Shown: positions 11,450-23,082 of the stretch, piece by piece
Layout of the letters: each line of letters begins with the position of its first letter
Position numbering within the stretch: the stretch's first letter is position 1
From: Echria macrotheca
Lineage: Eukaryota > Ascomycota > Sordariomycetes > Sordariales > Schizotheciaceae
Direction of reading: 5' to 3'
NCBI GenBank assembly: GCA_030411725.1
Contig: MU839851.1
Location: 248,001-312,000 of the forward strand
DNA: 64,000 nt
Made by a program: the position numbers and the translations under genes
The notes under the pieces: generated by a model
The model's input: the letters and a program-made list of their open reading frames with translations, nothing else
What the model was told of the DNA's origin: nothing
The model's database searches: none

Positions 11450-13835
11450 CTAACCCAGATCTACAGCGTCTACAGCACTCGATGGCTTGCTAAATGTCGC
11501 GAGAACTGAATACATCGCCCTCCTCGTAGTCACAACCTTTTGCAATTCCTGCTCCGCCTGCTTCTGGAGTAGCATCCATGCTACATGGACCCCAGCCCGT
11601 CTTCGCATCTCTCTGACATTCTGCTGGTGTCCGGCTTCGTCATCGGAAGAAAAGCGTCTCGACAAAACGGTCGCTTGGTGTGTCATGCTCTGTAGCCAGT
11701 CGGCCGTATCCTGAGGCAAGGGCTCTGGTTCTGCTTGTATTAGTTCAATTGTCTTCAAAATTTCCGAAGCCCAATGGGCACGCTTCTGCTTGGCAGTTGA
11801 GTCAGGTCGCGGTGGTGTCTTTGCTTGACTTCCAAGACAACTCAGAATCTTGTCACGTAAACCCGTAAGATTCCAGTATCGTCCCTCGACATGCTGGAGT
11901 TGAAGGCACCGAGTGCTCTGCATGATCTCATGGACGTTGATACCCAGGCGATTCCGGCTTTCCTCGTTTCTCCGAATCGCTTCCACATACTTCAGTCTTG
12001 CAGTGCTGGGATTTGGCATGACGAGGAGCTCAGGCGGTGAGGATGAAGGTCTCAGCATATTGCGATGCAAGCGCCGACGGGCTTCGGTGGACTCTAGAGA
12101 CTCAAACGTGACAGGAAGGTCATGCAGAAGACAGCTGACAAAGGCTACGACGTAGACACCGCAGTCGAAAAGATTTGGTTGCCGGGCGGACTGAGAAATG
12201 CCATATTAGCAAGTGAAGTAGTTTCTTGAAAAGCATATGTGAGTCTTACCGGGACGAGCTTCACCTTCTCACATACTATCCCATGATCGGAAAGAAAGCA
12301 GAGGATGAGGTCGTCCAGACCGCGTCTGTGTGGGGAGACGCCGAGCGAGTCATACTTCTCCAGGACCCATTCTGAGGATGTGGTACCGTGGCACGATTGA
12401 GAGGGATACGAAATGGTAGGGAGCCGGATAGCGCGGAACAAGACCCAATGTTTAGCTGTCTCATCATGGCTTGGAAGATATATGACATCGTGTGCGTCCA
12501 GCCTAGATTTGATGTCCAAGTGTCCACGTGGAGTTAGTTTCCTTGCCATAGGCAACAGGCTATCCAGAGCACAGACGTTACTCTTTTCGCCCATTGTCCA
12601 CGTAATCAGTTCTGACACAGCCCTGTTGACAACGACGTCGTTGAGGTATCTCTCTATTGCGGGCAACTCACTGTCCGGGTCGAGACATCGTAGGATCGAG
12701 GATAGTTCTTGAGCTGATTGGGGACCTGGGTTAGGCGAAGAGAGATCCGGTCCGTGGCCAGATCTCGCCGCCGTGGGCTCCAGCACGATGGCCGGTCTTA
12801 GTGAATCCAACCGAGGGCGCTTCTTGGGTGGTAAGCCTTCATTGCTTAGGGAGGTAACTGCGGCGGGACTCGAAAAGTTGGCAGGATCCAGTGTGGAGGA
12901 CGCGGGAGGGGGGACTAAGTCAATATCCGCGGAGTTGGCTTCAATGATGCTGTTGTCTTCGATACTGGATGCTCGATTTGGAACCGTGCTTTGCCGGCGA
13001 CCGACCTCTGGTGTCGATACTTCGACGCGGATGTCGTCCTCGCCGTCAGAAAGGGTGTCGTGGTCTTTTTCCGGTATAGGGGACCCCGCTCCACCCATAT
13101 CTGACCGTGATGCAGATGGCGGGGGCGAATCTAAGTCACGGATGCTGGCTTGTTCGTTTACTTGAGCCTTCGCTCGGCCGCGCCGTTTCTTTTTGGGAGG
13201 ATCGGGTGATGCGCTAGACCTACGAATAAGTATGTAAGTATAAAAGCAAAAGCTGAAAGGCCGACTAGCGAGTGAATAGGGACAGCATACTGGGGTGACA
13301 AACGCTGAAGCGTCGACTGAAGGAGTTTGAGGACGTAGCGGTGTTCCCGGAGATCGGGGGCATACGACTTGATGTTTGTGTCGAACCCATTCTGCATGTG
13401 TTCCAGCAACTCAATAATATCTACATCGTGTTTGCGTGAGAATACGCGAAACGCGCGAACAGCCGTGTCGCATAAGAAGTCGGCGTGGTGGGGAGTGACG
13501 AGGAAAAGCAGAACGCGAGGGTCGCGGCCAGTTCGCTTGGAGAGCAAACGAAGAGCATCGCGTGCGCGGCCGTCTAGTGATTCGATGGTAGTGCGGTGGA
13601 GACATTGAGCGAGGAACTGGAGGACATCGGGCTGCAGCTTGCGGAACGCCCAGATGGCGGCCCTGAAGTCGACGTCTCTGGGATCGTCGGGCGCGGGGAG
13701 CGTGACCTTGCACTGCGTCCAGAGGTCGACAACCGTAGCGGCGAGGTTTGGATCGTCGTGCAGCGAGTACGAATTGAGGGCATCGAGGAGCTCCTGCTGC
13801 GAGCGTGCGCGTGGACGTTGTGGCCGAGGAGGCAT
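11450..13835 (-). CDS. Ulp1/SENP-type (C48) cysteine protease domain protein
   Basis: Three exons: 13835-13291, 13219-12250 and 12190-11450, with introns of 71 and 59 bp. They sum to 2256 nt, 751 residues, in frame. The N-terminal ~180 residues (LLDALNSYSLHDD...) are helical and unrecognised. A basic stretch, PPKKKRRGRAK, follows intron 1 and looks like a nuclear signal. The middle is disordered and rich in Ser and Pro. The protease core has the full C48 set: His439 in HWVLF, Asp472 in YDSLG, and Gln plus Cys515 in QPNLFDCGVYVV, the last restored only by splicing intron 2. Known family: Ulp1 proteases remove SUMO or related modifiers; expanded fungal members have unknown targets. The C-terminal ~200 residues are charged and helical. 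The start at 13835 is chosen for local context; the frame is open upstream to 14072. Confidence 0.85.
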
Positions 13836-15522
13836 GTTGCTACCCGGGGTTGGGAGTTGCGTGACGCTGATCGCTTTTGAGTGCAGCGCACTGGAGTTTG
13901 CATTTGGGGGCGTCAAGACTTTTTTGCAAACGCAGCTGGCATTTCCGTCATCATCATGCCTTCCCGCTCGGGAGCTGCTAGCAGACCTTGCGACTTGTTG
14001 GTGTGCACCTGCCGTTGTTGGTTTCCCACTCAGCCCAATGTCCCGCGACCCCGCTGCACCCCGCGACTGCAAACCACGAATTCAGGTTCAGTTGCATCGC
14101 AACAAACCGCCAAAACAATTTCACCTCAAGGCTCGAAAGTAATACTTCGATGTCGGGATGGGGAAGGAACTCTGACGCTGGAGCCTGGACCTACTTGTGC
14201 GAGTCCATCTTGGCTTCGCAATCTCGTGGCAGTATCACAACTGCCGGCCGGTGTAGGTTTTATGGTCAACTTGGAGGAACCTGGGAACTCCGATGACCAG
14301 ATGAAATGTAAGTTCTTCTACAACTTGACTACTCTACAGCTTGACGAAGCCCTTTCCGTAGTTTGGATTTCGCCGTCTCTACAAGCAAGTATCGCAGCGC
14401 AGCTTCCACCGTCTCCCGTCACGCCTCATTCCATATTTTTCTCCGCCAGGATATTCACTCAAAAAGAGGTATTTCCGACTCAAAAGATGCAGCACACGGC
14501 GATCTGTACCGACACGACCCTTCTTGAGTTTAAGATGCCGGACGACGTCATGGGTCCAGACAAAAAGTTGAGGCCAAATGACGTCACTGCACTTTCTCCT
14601 CGATGTGTAAGCTGACCACTGTTTGTTTTCTTCAGGGGCTGCTCTAACCAATCAACATCTGCTCAAAGGCCGCCTCACTGACTGTATCGTAGACACAGTT
14701 CAATAAGAATGACTCCGCAATGAACTCGGCACAGAATGCCCGGCGCCAGACTTTCCAGTCGCTCATTGCCACGAGAGACCTCACGAGGACTCGGGCTCCG
14801 GGACGTCGGCCACGCCGAGCCCTTCCTAGATTGTGGGCTAGCGCTTCGAAATCCTTCCAGATGCAGCCTCTTGCGGACCACGTTGCTGGGCATATTGCCG
14901 CTCGGTTAGACAGTAGGAGACCTATGCATTGAACCCTGTGAGTCAGAAGTGCATACGAGACACTGCACTTGCATATCTCAAGCTGCTCGTCAAACCAGAC
15001 CCACCCAGGTTGTTATCACGCCTCCATCAGAGGTAGTAAATAAAGAGAACCTGGTTACTAGGATTTGGGGGTGGGGATGGGATATTCGGGGTGAATCTTC
15101 CGGGCCGTACTGGGGACGAAGCGCCATCTTAGTCTCAACTACTTCTCCGTATACTCGAATGAAACTCCTTGTTAAAACGGACAGAATTTTCAGCGTTACT
15201 CACAAACATCGGTGTTGCTGTTCGATCCCGGTTGGTAACATGAACGCTACGCCCCACTCCGGATAACCCCTAAACCCCAAACAGAAAGGACCGGAGACTT
15301 TTCGCGGATGCCGAAGCCCGTACGGCGGCAGCAAATTGCCGGTACGCGGTGTTTTAATTACCCCGCGCTGCAAGGACACGGGGCAACGGAGCAAGTGGAT
15401 TAATGCCGCTTCGACGTCTTGAGAATATAAAGACAGAAAAATGTCGGCGTTGACTTATCTAACCCGGTGACCTTTTACCAATTACTTCTAGAAACAATAG
15501 TAAAAAGACAAAGAAAACAACC
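13836..15522. other. Divergent intergenic region
   Basis: About 1.7 kb between the divergent Ulp1-type and DUF1993 genes. A long plus-strand frame (13881-14615) overlaps the upstream region, but its translation shows no domain and mixed composition, so I do not call it a gene. No repeats or RNA genes seen. Confidence 0.5.
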
Positions 15523-16047
15523 ATGGGCTACACACTTTACGACGGAACCATCCCTGCGCTCAGGGGCATCCTCGGCACACTTAGCCACATCCTCAAGAAA
15601 GCCGAAGAGTCTCATTCCGACCCCCAGAGTCTCCTCGCCGCCCGCCTCCGCGAGGACATGTACCCGATCCCTGACCATGTCCGAATCGTCGCCCAATACA
15701 CCGAATATCTCCTCGCCCGGCTCTCTGACCGCGAGGCCATCACGTACGACCGCGACCTCGACACATTCGCCAAGTGCCACGCGCGCATAGACGCCGTGCG
15801 TGCCACGCTCGAGGAGCGCGTTGACAAAGACGAAATCAACCGTCAGGGCGATCTCGTGAAGCCCACCACTTTGCAGCCGGGCGTGGAAGTCCCGATGAGC
15901 GGATCACATTACACCCATGTTGTCGTGCTCCCGAATTTGTACTTCCATTTGACCACGGCGTATGGCATTTTAAGGAAGGAGGGCGTGGCGCTGGGGAAGA
16001 GGGACTATTATTCTGGGTGGTTTCCTCTGGAGAAGGAGACCGCATGA
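15523..16047 (+). CDS. DUF1993 family protein
   Basis: A single exon of 174 residues. It starts MGYTLYDGTIPALRGILGTLSHILKKAEE, matching the DUF1993 opening (helix with Y-D-x-T-I-P and L-x-x-L...L-x-K-A). The family's AARLREDMYPIPDHVRI and the C-terminal LPNLYFHLTTAYGILRKEGVALGKRDY are both present. Members are small four-helix proteins related to the DinB/YfiT fold, found in bacteria and fungi; their activity is not established. Length is normal for the family. No signal peptide, so it is probably cytosolic. The context (AACAACC before the ATG) fits a good fungal start. Confidence 0.88.
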   Translation: MGYTLYDGTIPALRGILGTLSHILKKAEESHSDPQSLLAARLREDMYPIPDHVRIVAQYTEYLLARLSDREAITYDRDLDTFAKCHARIDAVRATLEERVDKDEINRQGDLVKPTTLQPGVEVPMSGSHYTHVVVLPNLYFHLTTAYGILRKEGVALGKRDYYSGWFPLEKETA

Positions 16048-16790
16048 TTTTGGACAATGGAGGGAGGCGTTCTTGTCTTTCTCTTACGGAATGGGGCACA
16101 AAATCGGTCGGAAAATGAAAATCATGAGAAGCAAGCGATATAGATCTGTACTCTTACTGTTATGTTAGAGGCTATCATGGAGTGAATGGGGCAGATACTT
16201 ACTTGGGACATGGCACACCAATGGCCAAACTGCCGCCACTGGGCTCGCTTATTCACACAGCTGCAGCGGCTGCAACTTGAACACCACAAGAGAGCTTCTG
16301 AAGTTCCCAAGTTTTGCATGTGCCGCGCCTAGCTAGTAAGGGTCTCTTTTATATGCTTGACCCCGAGACATGAGCCGAACGAGCTGAACGAGGGGTACGT
16401 TGCCAGCGAGGTTGTGAATTATGATAGTAGGTGATAATATCAATTAGAGTTTAGGCCGCAGCCCTTGAGGTCAAGCCATCCATACTTGGCGGTACACACC
16501 TGTGCTGTTTCCGGTGGCCACGTGTGGTGCTGTGCCCAGACTGGTCAGTCGCTGATTAGCCCAGTCCCAGGCCGAGCCCCTCTGCGCGACGTGTGAAAGA
16601 GTCATTTGGGCGGGAATGCGCTGCTACCCAACTCTTGGACCCAACATATGAATTGCTATCATCACCAGGTCTGAGGTTTTCGCTTTGTTGTCTTCGCAAG
16701 ATACCTGTCTTGACGTGGCTCACGAGCTCATTTAAGTCTGGGTACTTTATCTATACCAGTACACCACAAGATCGGCAACCTCGTCTCAAC
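16048..16790. other. Intergenic, upstream of the HET gene
   Basis: About 740 bp holding the 3' end of the DUF1993 gene and the HET promoter. Nothing else recognised. Confidence 0.5.
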
Positions 16791-18937
16791 ATGCAGGCAG
16801 CTGTCGGAAAGAGTAGGCGGGCGTCAGCTTCAAAAAGTCATGGTGAGGAATTCTGTGATTCACGTATCTGGATAGACAACTAACTGATCTATCGTCGGTA
16901 GCGCATACGCTGGCTAAAGGGAGGCGCAAGCTGCCCATGAGACGTGAACGCAGGAGTGCTCGCCTGCGCAAAATCCCCGAACATGCCGAGTCCCTTGGAT
17001 CCAATGTCAACACGGCGGCCGGCCGTGAAAACGTCTATACCTACGATGAGCTCAAAAAGCCCACCTCAATCAGGCTGCTCGAGTTGCTACCCGGTTCCCC
17101 ACAGGATCAGCTGGAATGTCAACTCTATGACTATGACCTGGGACTTCTGGGTGGTTCGCCCTTTGGGAGTCCGTACGAGGCAATCTCATATGTCTGGGGT
17201 TCCGCCGAGAAAACCAAGAGCATCATCTGCAATGGTGCACAACTGGCCATTACGGCGAACCTTGAAAACGTGCTCCGGAGAGTTCGTCTGCCAGACTCGA
17301 CGAGGAAGTTATGGGCAGACGCTATCTGCATCAATCAGGATGATGTTTCGGAGCGGAACCAGCAGGTTGGACTCATGGACAAAGTTTACAGTCTGGCTCG
17401 CAATGTTCTCTTCTGCCTCGACGCGGATACCTCCCGGGATTCAGGTGCTCTCGCAGTACTGAACAAAGTCAATCGCGTACTTGAAAACATCATGAACACC
17501 GATGAACTGGCCCACATTTTCATCAACAAGCACTCAGCACAGCTGCCTCCAGAAATCTTTGACTCGATCACGCCGTTCGAGTGGGAAAAGACTGTGAGGC
17601 TGCTTGGTTGCGAATGGTGGTCTCGTGTTTGGGTTCTACAGGAGTTTGGACTGGCCTATAATGGCCATTTTCTTTATGGCCGGGAGATGATAGACAGGTT
17701 GTCCATGACACTGTTCGTCACCTCTATGGCCATGCTCAGTTCGCACCTCCCCGTGTACCACCGGTATCGGGAAGAGGGCGACATTCTCACCCGAGCACAC
17801 AACCTGATGTTCCTCTACAAGTATCAAACACTCGCCGATCTCCATGGCAAAGTTGATTACCTCGATGTTTTGCAGGCGACGCGGACGAGCAGAGCCACTC
17901 TTTCTCACGACTATGTCTACTCAACCTTTGGCCATCCAGCAGCTCGTGCTGGTTACCGAGACGCCGACGGCATGCAGCAGTATCACCTTGGGAAGCAGGA
18001 CAACTCTCCACTCCTTACCCAGCCCGACTACAGGAAGAGCACAGCTACCCTATTTAAAGAAGTAGCCGTGCACATACTGAGGCAGACCGGGAACTTGCGG
18101 CTCCTGTCGGCCGTCAGCCACGACGAGCGAACCATTTCATTGACGGAGGGCTATCCTTCGTGGGTACCACGATGGGATGTACCTAAAGGCTGCATTGCGC
18201 TGGGAGACGGGCTCGGGGTATCGAATGACGAGGGCCGTCTTGCGTATGACGCATCTTCGGGCTCTTCTCAGCTCCAGCAGATTCAAATCGACGGCGACTC
18301 TCTCATTGTGCGAGGGTTCGTATTCGACGAGATTGCCGGATGCATCATGACCTTCCCCTCCGAGATCCTGGGCGCAGACCTGGAGACACTAGATGAGGAA
18401 ATTTTTGGCCGCATACAAGCCGCAGTTGGGCACATCAAAGACGTGGGCGATAAGCCGAAAAGACGACGGCAAGGCCCGCCAGCGGCGCTACAACGCACGC
18501 TGACTGCCGGATTGAGCAACTGGACCGTTGCCAAGAACCACATCATGAGGCACGGCCCCATCATGAACTCCGAGGAGGAAACGATGGAGGCCAATTTCGC
18601 AGCGTTCTTCTCGCGCACGGCGAGACGGCGTACTCGCAGCTCCAAGACGGCAAAGGGAGACGGTGTGCAATTTTTGCTAGACGTGCAGGTGGCCGCGGCG
18701 GATCGGGTTCTCTTTGTGACGAGACGGGGATTCTTGGGTCTCGGGCCGCGCATCCTCGAGGAGGGTGATATCTGCTGTGTCATCTTCGGGGCGATGGTTC
18801 CGCTGGTGCTGCGGCCAAAACCCAACGGTCAATACGTGCTGGTTGGCGAGAGTTATATACACGGCATCATGCGCGGCGAGGGGATGGAGGCGTTCCGGGA
18901 GGGCAAATTTGATGCGACGGAATTCAGCATTGGATAG
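16791..18937 (+). CDS. Heterokaryon incompatibility (HET) domain protein
   Basis: I place the start in a short first exon, 16791-16842, joined across a 59-bp intron (16843-16901, GTGAGG...GTAG, with a TAACTGAT branch-like site) to 16902-18937. The sum is 2088 nt, 695 residues, in frame. A start at 16937 inside exon 2 (666 residues) is the alternative. The HET domain is complete near the N-terminus: YEAISYVWG, then LWADAICINQDDVSERNQQVGLMDKVYSLA and WWSRVWVLQEF. The rest is the variable C-terminal half usual for the family, ending with a VFGAMVP-like block and GESYIHGIM. Known family: HET proteins trigger programmed cell death after contact between unlike fungal individuals. The partner here cannot be inferred. 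No NACHT or repeat domain is attached. Confidence 0.9.
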
Positions 18938-19216
18938 TTGCGATGAGCGCTGGGTGGCAACAACAGTTGTTGTATGCGACGAATCTGGGCACATAAAATT
19001 TCCTCTTTCGTTTGCTATCCTGAGCTGGGGTGATCTCACAGACTGTCACTGTACGCTGAGTTAACGAGGTAGATAGAATTATACAAATACCCCAGTTTGA
19101 ATTTCAGGACAATAGTATCTAGATATACAGTGGCTGATTAGATCAGCTGTTACAACCGGCTTTACGGCGGTTTTGAAGCAAAGCGTGAGTCCACCCTCCG
19201 TCTCTCAGCACACCCA

Positions 19217-19963
19217 CTATACCACGACAAGCAACCCCAACGCTAACGCCGCTAGCGCACTCAGCCGTACCTTCACCGTCCCTGTCGACTTAACTCCCGC
19301 TGAAGACGAAGTTGGGCTCCGCACCGTCGTCGTCGGCACACTGATCGGCGGCCTGTTGGTCGTACTCCCAATAACCCTCCCAAACGCATCCGTTGTAGGC
19401 GGCGGCAGAGTTGTAATCGCGGCCGCCGGCACGCGCACATCCACCATGGTCACGTCGGGATGCGTCGTCTGCACCCAGAGACACTTGGGTGTCTCGGTGC
19501 GGATCCAATCGACGTTCATGCTGATGGCCGAGTCCCATCGCCCGCTCTCAAAGGTGGCGAGGTACGGCACGGCGTTCTTGGTGTTGGTCGCGGCCAGGCT
19601 GGCCAGCGGGGTGGGCTTCAGCACGGCGTCGCAGCGGGTCGGGTTGGAGAAGGGCACGATGCCGCCCATCTGGCGCTGGCCGGCCTCGCGGCAGCAGACG
19701 AGGTTTTCCAGGTCGAGCGGGTAGTTCCGCATCGTCTGTCCGCGGCGGGCGAAGCCGTACATGTCCTGGGTGGTGTCGATGATGTTGCCGTCGCAGCAGA
19801 TGGTCTGGAAGTCGTCGGCCGCCGTGCCCTCGGTCGCATTGGCGCACTCATTGTATTTCCAGGGCGCCTGCGTCTGTCCAAAGGCCGAGAGCAGGTCCAA
19901 GACGCACCAGTCTGGACCGCCCGAGATGGTCCCGCTGGGGACGGCCGTTGCGATTGAGGACAT
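19217..19963 (-). CDS. Hypothetical cysteine-containing protein with C-terminal hydrophobic tail
   Basis: 248 residues from the ATG at 19963. The frame continues upstream into the neighbouring TIR element, but residues encoded there are transposon-derived, so I reject the longer start. The protein has conserved-looking cysteine motifs (PDWCVLDLLSAF, TICCDG, LVCCREAG, TRCDAVL), a Thr/Pro-rich stretch and a final hydrophobic segment (LSALAALALGLLVVV) resembling a GPI-anchor signal. No clear N-terminal signal peptide is seen, which is odd for a GPI protein; an upstream exon may be missing. I do not recognise the family. The promoter region carries a 654-bp transposon whose near end is about 128 bp before this start. 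Confidence 0.65.
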   Translation of the reverse strand: MSSIATAVPSGTISGGPDWCVLDLLSAFGQTQAPWKYNECANATEGTAADDFQTICCDGNIIDTTQDMYGFARRGQTMRNYPLDLENLVCCREAGQRQMGGIVPFSNPTRCDAVLKPTPLASLAATNTKNAVPYLATFESGRWDSAISMNVDWIRTETPKCLWVQTTHPDVTMVDVRVPAAAITTLPPPTTDAFGRVIGSTTNRPPISVPTTTVRSPTSSSAGVKSTGTVKVRLSALAALALGLLVVV

Positions 19964-20090
19964 GGTGCGGAGGCAAAGATGGAAGGATGCATTTGCCCCG
20001 CGGATTTTTAACGGGACCAAGGGCCGAGCCCACTGTGATAAGCGAGATGAGCCCCTGTGCGGAATCCTTCTCCCTAAATCCAATCTTTTT

Positions 20091-20744
20091 CGCCCCGAGT
20101 ATTTTGCATGAAGCCTTTGGGTATCCTGCATGAAGTCCCCTTATCTCGCCTGTGCCAGCCAACCACCCTACGCCAGCGCCAGCGTAGACGCGCAGCGGAC
20201 CCCTCTGTGGCTGACCCCGTCGGCCTCGCAGCGCGATCGCAGCGCTCCCTCGCTGGCGCCGCAATTGAAGCCATCACCAAGTGCGCAACTGCAAGTCAGG
20301 ACCATTATCACTGCGAGGACCATGGTGTTGAAGATAGCTCAATTGAACTATAAGGTCGTTAGCCCACTTCAATCTATCCTCCACGGCCTGCGAGGCTGCG
20401 TGCGCCGTAGCTGCGCTGCTGAATCCGGATTCTGTGGGCGTGAGACTACCTGGTGCTGACTGCTAGCGACAAAATACTGCTGCGATTGCTAGGGAAACTG
20501 TACAACACCGTCCGGGTACTGCACCATCTGGCCCTGATCCTGCGACGTCGGAATACCCTGCGCCGCGCAAAAGCCCTTAGAACTAAGAGTTGGCAATTGC
20601 TTCAGTCGACTGAGTTGAGGCGATCGGAAGCACGCACGGGGCTTGGATTGAGCCACAGCCTTAGCCACGGCCTTGGGGCTGATAGGCGAGATAAGGGGAT
20701 TTCATGCAAGATACCCAAAGTCTTCATGCAAAATACCCAGGGCG
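20091..20744. mobile_element. Non-autonomous TIR element, 654 bp, 8-bp target duplication
   Basis: Terminal inverted repeats of about 60 bp lie at 20091-20150 and 20685-20744. They begin CGCCC and contain two spaced copies of a GTAT-TTGCATGAAG-like motif and then CCCCTTATCTCGCC. They differ at only a few positions. Directly outside is a perfect 8-bp duplication, ATCTTTTT (20083-20090 and 20745-20752). The interior (about 530 bp) has no transposase. The long TIR and 8-bp duplication would fit a MULE-like or hAT-like MITE. It is unrelated to the 400-440 bp MITE family elsewhere in the window. Confidence 0.85.
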
Positions 20745-20987
20745 ATCTTTTTTACTGGAGCTTTTTTACCGCTCTGTTTTTCAGGGGCCGACAACTCCAA
20801 TTCAAGGGGTTGCCAAGAACTGTGTGGGCTACGGGATTTTGACTGCAGCATTGAATCCTTATGCAAGGCAACTGCCGCTCAGGGGCCTAGGGGCTAAGGC
20901 CAAGGGGTTGTTAACGTCGTACAAAGATCAGTGCACAATTATGTGCCGCTGAGAGAGCTTTGGTGTAGCTGTTAAGGATAGGAATAT

Positions 20988-22109
20988 ATGGCTCTGCACC
21001 CCATGCTCGACTCCAGTTTACAACTCCAGCCTTCTTGCAAGATATCGAATGACGTACATATTGTTTCCAATACATCGCAAATGTCATCACGTCCAACCCT
21101 TCTCGGCATCCCCTTGGAGGTGCGCAGCATGATCATCGTGCTCGTTGCCCTCACCCCTCAATCCCCCCCTCCGTCCCCCACCGACCTCCACAGCCAACAC
21201 CGCCAAGCGATGGACAGGGAGAAAGCCCGCGGCTCTATCAAGCGCGTGCAATTCCAAGCCGACGCCGCCAAAAACCCAACCCTCTCCCTCCTCACCAACC
21301 ACCAACTCCACTCCGAGACGCTTGACGCCCTGGGCCGCGTCTTCGCCAACAACACGCCGTCCGCCTGCGAAATCGACATCGTCTATCTCAACAACGCCAC
21401 CCTCTGGCCCACCTGGCTGTCCATCCCCAAGCGGGCCTCCCGCGTCGACACGGTGCACGCCCAGTTCCGCATCTTCGACTGCCCCGACGGGCAGGGCCAC
21501 CTCAAAGCTCCGCGCGGCGGCATCTTCCGTCTAGGCTGCGGCGGTCCGCCGACACCGGTCTGGTCATTCTACGACCTGCTGGTCGGCGCGCTGGCCGACA
21601 AGCGCCACACGCCGTGTCGCATCCCCCTGACCGTCGGCCGGCTCGTGATGGATTTCCTCCCCGCCGAAGAGGCCGACCGCCTGCCGCTGAGCCGGATCGT
21701 GTATGGACGCGACGACGCGGCCGAGAGTGAGCGGCGTGATGAGTATGGCAGGCTGGATGACGAGTTGAAGGCGCTGTGTCAGGATCATGACCCTGCCCTG
21801 GAGGCTGCGGCGAAGATGCTGGCTTTTGTGAAGAGGTACCTGGCCATGCTGGCGTTTGTGATGCCCGACACGTTTGAGTATGGCAAGATAGTGCATGAGC
21901 ATATCGCCGTGATTGAGCTGAGGCTGGGTGGGAAATTGTACAAGATTTTGGATCTGGGGGACTATCTTGCGAGCGTGGCAGCGTGGGGAGCCGAACGGGC
22001 TCAATGGGACAGTCGTGCGGCTGCGTGGTATCCTCGTTTCCTGGCCTGGAAGGAGGAGGTGGAGGCGAAGAGACGGGAGTTGGGTATACCCGTGAAGGAG
22101 TCGGAGTGA
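20988..22109 (+). CDS. Hypothetical protein, F-box/2EXR-like N-terminus
   Basis: 373 residues, one exon; an alternative start at 21081 (MSSRPTLLGIPLEVRSMIIVL) looks better and gives 342 residues. The LLGIPLEVRSMI opening resembles the short F-box or 2EXR motif that begins many fungal hypothetical proteins (LPLELR...I). After it come a Pro-rich stretch and a fold with VFANNTPSACEIDIVYLNN and TWLSIPKR, common in the same class of proteins. The rest has no motif I can name. Such proteins are often assumed to be substrate adaptors, but nothing here proves it. Its stop is followed within about 10 bp by the frame of a truncated HET domain, so the two may share a transcript. Confidence 0.6.
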   Translation: MALHPMLDSSLQLQPSCKISNDVHIVSNTSQMSSRPTLLGIPLEVRSMIIVLVALTPQSPPPSPTDLHSQHRQAMDREKARGSIKRVQFQADAAKNPTLSLLTNHQLHSETLDALGRVFANNTPSACEIDIVYLNNATLWPTWLSIPKRASRVDTVHAQFRIFDCPDGQGHLKAPRGGIFRLGCGGPPTPVWSFYDLLVGALADKRHTPCRIPLTVGRLVMDFLPAEEADRLPLSRIVYGRDDAAESERRDEYGRLDDELKALCQDHDPALEAAAKMLAFVKRYLAMLAFVMPDTFEYGKIVHEHIAVIELRLGGKLYKILDLGDYLASVAAWGAERAQWDSRAAAWYPRFLAWKEEVEAKRRELGIPVKESE

Positions 22110-22114
22110 TAAAG

Positions 22115-22770
22115 TTGCCTTCTTAGAGGCTACGGGGGACCTGGCCCAGATACGGCTCATCCGCCATGTCGATGTCCCTGGGCCGACGGCGTGCGAGAGA
22201 GAGGTTTTGGCGTTTGTGCCACCACCACCACTACCGATTGAGTCGGAGTTGGACTTGGACCTGGACTTTTCGAGGATCCGGGGGACTTGTTTCGCGATCG
22301 AAGACGTGTGGAAGAGGGTGGACCCACCGAGCTATCTCTACTTCATCGACGTGCAGGAGGAGTGCATCTCGCGGCAGCCGGGAGACACCAAGTACATGGC
22401 GCTGAGCTACGTGTGGGGTGATGGCGACGCGGAGCCCCTGTTGTCGACCATGGAGAACATCGCGCTGCTCTGCCAGCCGGCATCCCTCCAAAAATCTTCC
22501 GTGCTGGGAGAGCGCCTGCCTTGGACGCTGCGGGATGCCATGGCGGTCGCGCGCGAGCTCGGCATCCGCTACCTCGGGGTGGACAGGCTGTGCATCGTGC
22601 AGGACGACGCGACACAAAAGCCGGGCCGGCTGGCGGCCATGGCGGCCATCTACGGCAACGCCTCCCTCACGCTCATCGCGGCCAACGGCGACGACACGCG
22701 CGGGCTCCGTCTCTCGCCGCCCGACGTGAGCATCATCACCCTGCCGTCCGGGCTCGACCTAGAAAGTTAA
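22115..22770 (+). pseudogene. Truncated HET-domain remnant
   Basis: The frame from about 22115 to 22770 encodes a HET domain core: YMALSYVWGDG, LPWTLRDAMAVARELGIRYLGVDRLCIVQDD and LAAMAAIYGNASLTLIAANG...GLRL. There is no in-frame ATG before the domain; the first candidate start is a GTG at 22207. The protein stops (TAA, 22768-22770) shortly after the IYGNASLT motif, so the usual following W-T-x-Q-E and C-terminal half are missing. Functional HET proteins usually exceed 500 residues; this is about 190-215. I read it as a relic truncated at both ends. An unseen upstream exon cannot be excluded, but the previous gene ends only about 10 bp before. Confidence 0.7.
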
Positions 22771-23082
22771 AAACAGCTACCCCGCCCCCACCATCGGTGG
22801 CCCAAGCTTTAGCTGTTGCGCTCGCGTCGCACATTGGCAACATTGCTGTGCAAACACAGGAAGGAACGAAGATAGGACGACTACCATTCTCGATGGACCC
22901 CGAAAAACTTGCGCCGGGAGAAGAGTGCGGGGCGAAGGTTCGCCTTCGCATCCCACCACCACGCCAAAGGTACGTGAACCCCAATCAACTCCCTTCATCT
23001 TTGACCGTCGTTCAGCCCGCCGCAATTGCGCCACGCCTCATACCCGACCTGATGCCGCAGCTCGCTGCCGATCGATGACCCA
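22771..23082. other. Short intergenic region
   Basis: About 310 bp between the HET remnant and the Ulp1-like gene. An ATG at 22892 opens a short frame that closes before the next gene even if a GTACGT intron is removed. No gene is supported here. Confidence 0.4.

Noticed and set aside
13881..14615. 244-codon plus-strand frame upstream of the Ulp1-type gene
   Set aside because: No domain, no convincing start context, mixed composition; overlaps the open upstream part of the opposite gene.
19964..20131. Longer N-terminus of the hypothetical gene at 19217-19963
   Set aside because: The extra residues are coded by the terminal repeat of a transposon.
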